A stretch of 37,988 nt of DNA. Origin: Gammaproteobacteria bacterium. Lineage in GTDB: Bacteria; Pseudomonadota; Gammaproteobacteria; JAJFKO01. Shown here in pieces: positions 35,861-37,988 of the stretch; positions within the stretch are counted from its first letter, which is position 1; every line of letters starts with the position of its first letter. The position numbers were made by a program, and so were the translations under genes. The stretch covers positions 1 through 37,988 of the forward strand of contig JANQRR010000019.1 of NCBI GenBank assembly GCA_028284465.1, in the 5' to 3' direction. Below the pieces are notes generated by a model, which made no database searches, was not told where the DNA came from, and was given only the letters and a program-made list of their open reading frames with translations.

Positions 35861-36862
35861 TTATTCATTTTCTGCGTGATAAGCTTGATATGATAATATT
35901 CTATTACTATCAAACTCATAGGCTTTTGGATCATCAATATATGCTATATGATAAGTGGTATCACCTTGTACTCGAATAGCATCATGTAAATAAGGCTGCC
36001 ATTTATTCGGTGGAGTCTGTAAATCTTGATCAGTAAAAAAATAAGGAATTTTACTTTCAGACTGGATAGCTTGCAGCACTGTTGGTGGCACTCCTTCCGA
36101 ATCAGCCGCAAACTCATAATAAGATTGCAAATCTTCATGGCTTTTCACTGCTAACCAGCTAGGCGATGCTTGCTTATTTAGTAATAAGAACCCACCTTCG
36201 CTGTCAGTTAAATAATATTCCACAATATGATTATCTCGGCATACTTTCATAAAATGATCGATAAATTGAGGATCGTGCAAACAGTTTAAACCTTTATTAT
36301 ATTCTAACATTGCTGGCGCAAACAGCTGCTCTGAATAAGTAATAAAATATTGCTGTTGCATTTGAATAACAGCGTCATTAATTACGTCAATTAAATTTGC
36401 TGTACTCTTCAAAATAAATTTATCAATAATTCCTGCATTAAATGCATTAATCGCCGTTGATTCATCTGCTTCGCCTGTCAACATAATTTTTTTAATATGT
36501 GAATGGTTTAATCGCTCACATAACTGTAAGCCATTAACATTTGGCATCATATAATCAACTATGACTATGCTAATTTCGGCGAATCGCTGCGGACGAAAAA
36601 CTTCGTTACGGATAGTGCGAGTATCGATAAACGATGCCATATGATCACTTTCTAGATCTTCTTCACTTGTTGCCACATGTGCAATAAAAGGTGATGGCTG
36701 ATAACTTTCATTAAGATATTGCAATGCTTGATAACTATTCGTGAATAACTTACAACAATAATCTTTAGATAAACCTAAATGTAAATTATTTAAATATTTT
36801 TCATTATCATCAATTAATATTATCGTGGTAGGATAATAACAAACAGGTATCGCTTTTTTCAT
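35861..36862 (-). CDS. Response regulator with non-DNA-binding C-terminal domain
   Basis: Receiver domain at about 13-175: acidic pair Asp18/Asp19, phosphoacceptor Asp103 in IVIVDYMMPN, switch Thr129 in MLTGEAD, and Lys152 in KFILKS. A loop of about 45 residues is inserted before the phosphoacceptor strand. The C-terminal half (about 185-333) has no helix-turn-helix; its blocks EYYLTDSEGGFLLL, SWLAVKSHEDLQ and PYFFTDQD look like an output domain I associate with regulators next to CqsS-like kinases, from memory only. It lies 28 bp after the histidine kinase gene; GAGGA precedes the ATG. It probably acts through protein contact rather than DNA binding. Confidence 0.88.
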   Translation of the reverse strand: MKKAIPVCYYPTTIILIDDNEKYLNNLHLGLSKDYCCKLFTNSYQALQYLNESYQPSPFIAHVATSEEDLESDHMASFIDTRTIRNEVFRPQRFAEISIVIVDYMMPNVNGLQLCERLNHSHIKKIMLTGEADESTAINAFNAGIIDKFILKSTANLIDVINDAVIQMQQQYFITYSEQLFAPAMLEYNKGLNCLHDPQFIDHFMKVCRDNHIVEYYLTDSEGGFLLLNKQASPSWLAVKSHEDLQSYYEFAADSEGVPPTVLQAIQSESKIPYFFTDQDLQTPPNKWQPYLHDAIRVQGDTTYHIAYIDDPKAYEFDSNRILSYQAYHAENE

Positions 36863-36890
36863 GAACTACGTCCTCACATCCTTATAAACT

Positions 36891-37988
36891 TTATTCATAC
36901 TTAGGAAAAGACAAGGTAAACTTAGTGTATTCACCAAATACTGAATCACAACTAATATCACCGCCAGAATTTTGCATAACCATTTTACAAAAAGCAAGCC
37001 CAATCCCAGCACCATGTGGTGTTTTAGAGTAAAATTCATTAAAAATGTTGGGTAAATTACGCTTTTTAATGCCTTGCCCGGTATCTTTAAATATCAATTT
37101 ATTTACTCGCTCATCTTGCTCAAAACGGATATAAATCTCACCTTCACCTTTTTCAGCAACATAGTACAATCCATTCTTTAACAAATTAAATAATACGTGA
37201 ATAATCAAAGTCTCATCACTTTTGAATAGAAAATCATTCTCACTATTATAGCGAATTAACTTGAGCTGATAAGGTTGAAATGGATAACGCTCCAAGGCTT
37301 TATCGACACACTGTTTGATTGAGCACTTGGTTAATTTGATCGACTTCGCTTGAAACTGCCTTACGTTCATTAACAAAATATCAATGAAAGCAGAAGCCGC
37401 ACTTGCTTCAGTATGAATATCTGCAACCACTTCTGCCATTTTATCAACGCGTTTTTCACTGATCGGTTTTTTAATTAATTTATGCTTAATTGAATTTTTA
37501 TAACCACTAATGATGGTATGCCAATCTTTACCGACGGCTGCAGCACCCAAAAGAATTGAAGAAAGTGGTGTACGAAGCTCGTGGGCGATGCTAGCACCAA
37601 GAATTTTTATAGCTATTAACCTTTCTTTTAAAGCTTCTTTATTTTTTTGTATATTGCGAGAAAAAATCATGCCGATCACTATTGCCCAAATATAGGTACT
37701 GAAAACACCTGAGGCATTTTTTTGGATAATAAAAATTTCATTATGGAAAATTCCATAAATAACTACTCCAATAATTATCCCTAAAATCAGTGTGATAAAA
37801 AAAATCAACCAATCTGTTATCAAAATTAATAAAAAAAGCACTAGCATTCCATTTAATATCCATGCTTGAGAACCATGATTTCTAAGAAACAGATACGTTC
37901 CAAAAAAAGGTAAACAGTAGGTAATTGTTATCAGCCAATATGACGGTAAGTATTTTTTGCAATTAGAAGGCCAAAATTTTGTAACTAT
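36891..37988 (-). CDS. CqsS/LqsS-like membrane histidine kinase (5' truncated by window edge)
   Basis: A sensor kinase whose frame stays open to the right edge, so the ATG at 37847 is probably internal; 365 residues are visible. About four visible membrane segments, beginning with a region containing LPFFGTYLFLRNHGS and ILITDWLIFF, resemble the multipass sensor of CqsS/LqsS quorum-sensing kinases. The cytoplasmic part has the H box SIAHELRTPLSS, N box NLLKNGLYY, G1 DTGQGI, F box FNEFYSK and G2 GAGIGLAFCK. There is no receiver domain, unlike Vibrio CqsS, and the regulator encoded 28 bp downstream would take that place. The ligand cannot be told; no autoinducer synthase gene is in the window. 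Confidence 0.87.
   Translation of the reverse strand: MVTKFWPSNCKKYLPSYWLITITYCLPFFGTYLFLRNHGSQAWILNGMLVLFLLILITDWLIFFITLILGIIIGVVIYGIFHNEIFIIQKNASGVFSTYIWAIVIGMIFSRNIQKNKEALKERLIAIKILGASIAHELRTPLSSILLGAAAVGKDWHTIISGYKNSIKHKLIKKPISEKRVDKMAEVVADIHTEASAASAFIDILLMNVRQFQAKSIKLTKCSIKQCVDKALERYPFQPYQLKLIRYNSENDFLFKSDETLIIHVLFNLLKNGLYYVAEKGEGEIYIRFEQDERVNKLIFKDTGQGIKKRNLPNIFNEFYSKTPHGAGIGLAFCKMVMQNSGGDISCDSVFGEYTKFTLSFPKYE

Noticed and set aside
36891..37847. Histidine kinase as a complete 318-aa protein from ATG 37847
   Set aside because: The frame stays open to the window edge and upstream codons give membrane-like sequence fitting the sensor, so the gene is truncated.
1..37988. tRNA, rRNA, riboswitch or prophage
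   Set aside because: Intergenic gaps are all under 300 bp and none shows a tRNA-like or known riboswitch pattern by eye; no integrase, terminase or structural phage genes are seen.

Overview
The window reads as a compact, AT-rich (roughly 40% GC by eye) chromosomal segment of a gammaproteobacterium. The block gmk-rpoZ-spoT-ridA-recG beside yicC, rph and a Crc/exonuclease-III gene is the classic gammaproteobacterial arrangement. A CqsS/LqsS-like sensor kinase, amino-acid catabolism genes and a very large low-GC orphan together suggest, as inference only, a host-associated lineage such as Legionellales. No rRNA, tRNA, CRISPR array, phage or complete insertion sequence was recognised.

Layout. 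1-1.9 kb: C-terminal half of an RND efflux permease (cut by the left edge) and a small membrane protein. 1.9-2.6 kb: a toxin-antitoxin pair with a palindromic operator. 2.7-7.0 kb: histidine-degradation genes hutI and hutG, divergent, with a GadC-like permease behind hutI and an HPP-family membrane protein overlapping hutG. 7.0-10.5 kb: a disordered repeat protein, a site-2 protease, and the arginase pathway rocF-rocD. 10.6-12.5 kb: pcnB, apparently starting at AUU, coupled to a VUT-family transporter. 12.6-15.1 kb: nadK-recN. 15.1-22.2 kb (minus strand): yicC, gmk, rpoZ, spoT, ridA, recG, with a MITE-like element between rpoZ and gmk. 22.3-23.9 kb: rph and a Crc-like nuclease, convergent. 24.0-28.5 kb: a 1476-aa helical-solenoid orphan. 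28.5-34.3 kb: algC, an LpxL-like acyltransferase and rfbACDB. 34.3-38 kb: an AAA-DUF234 ATPase, a 27-bp-arm palindrome, and a response regulator with its membrane histidine kinase (cut by the right edge).

How the genes work together. AlgC can supply glucose-1-phosphate to RfbA, and RfbB, RfbC and RfbD complete dTDP-L-rhamnose, so with the acyltransferase this is an envelope-polysaccharide/lipid A region. HutI/HutG and RocF/RocD both feed glutamate, which fits amino acids as carbon source, but hutH, hutU and the next proline/P5C step are not here. Gmk and SpoT link GMP metabolism to (p)ppGpp control, with the omega subunit of RNA polymerase encoded between them.

The items most worth a second look are the AUU start of pcnB, the MITE with a perfect 5-bp target-site duplication at the gmk stop codon, the giant orphan, the Crc-locus protein that keeps a full nuclease active site, and the acyltransferase whose catalytic acid is replaced by histidine.
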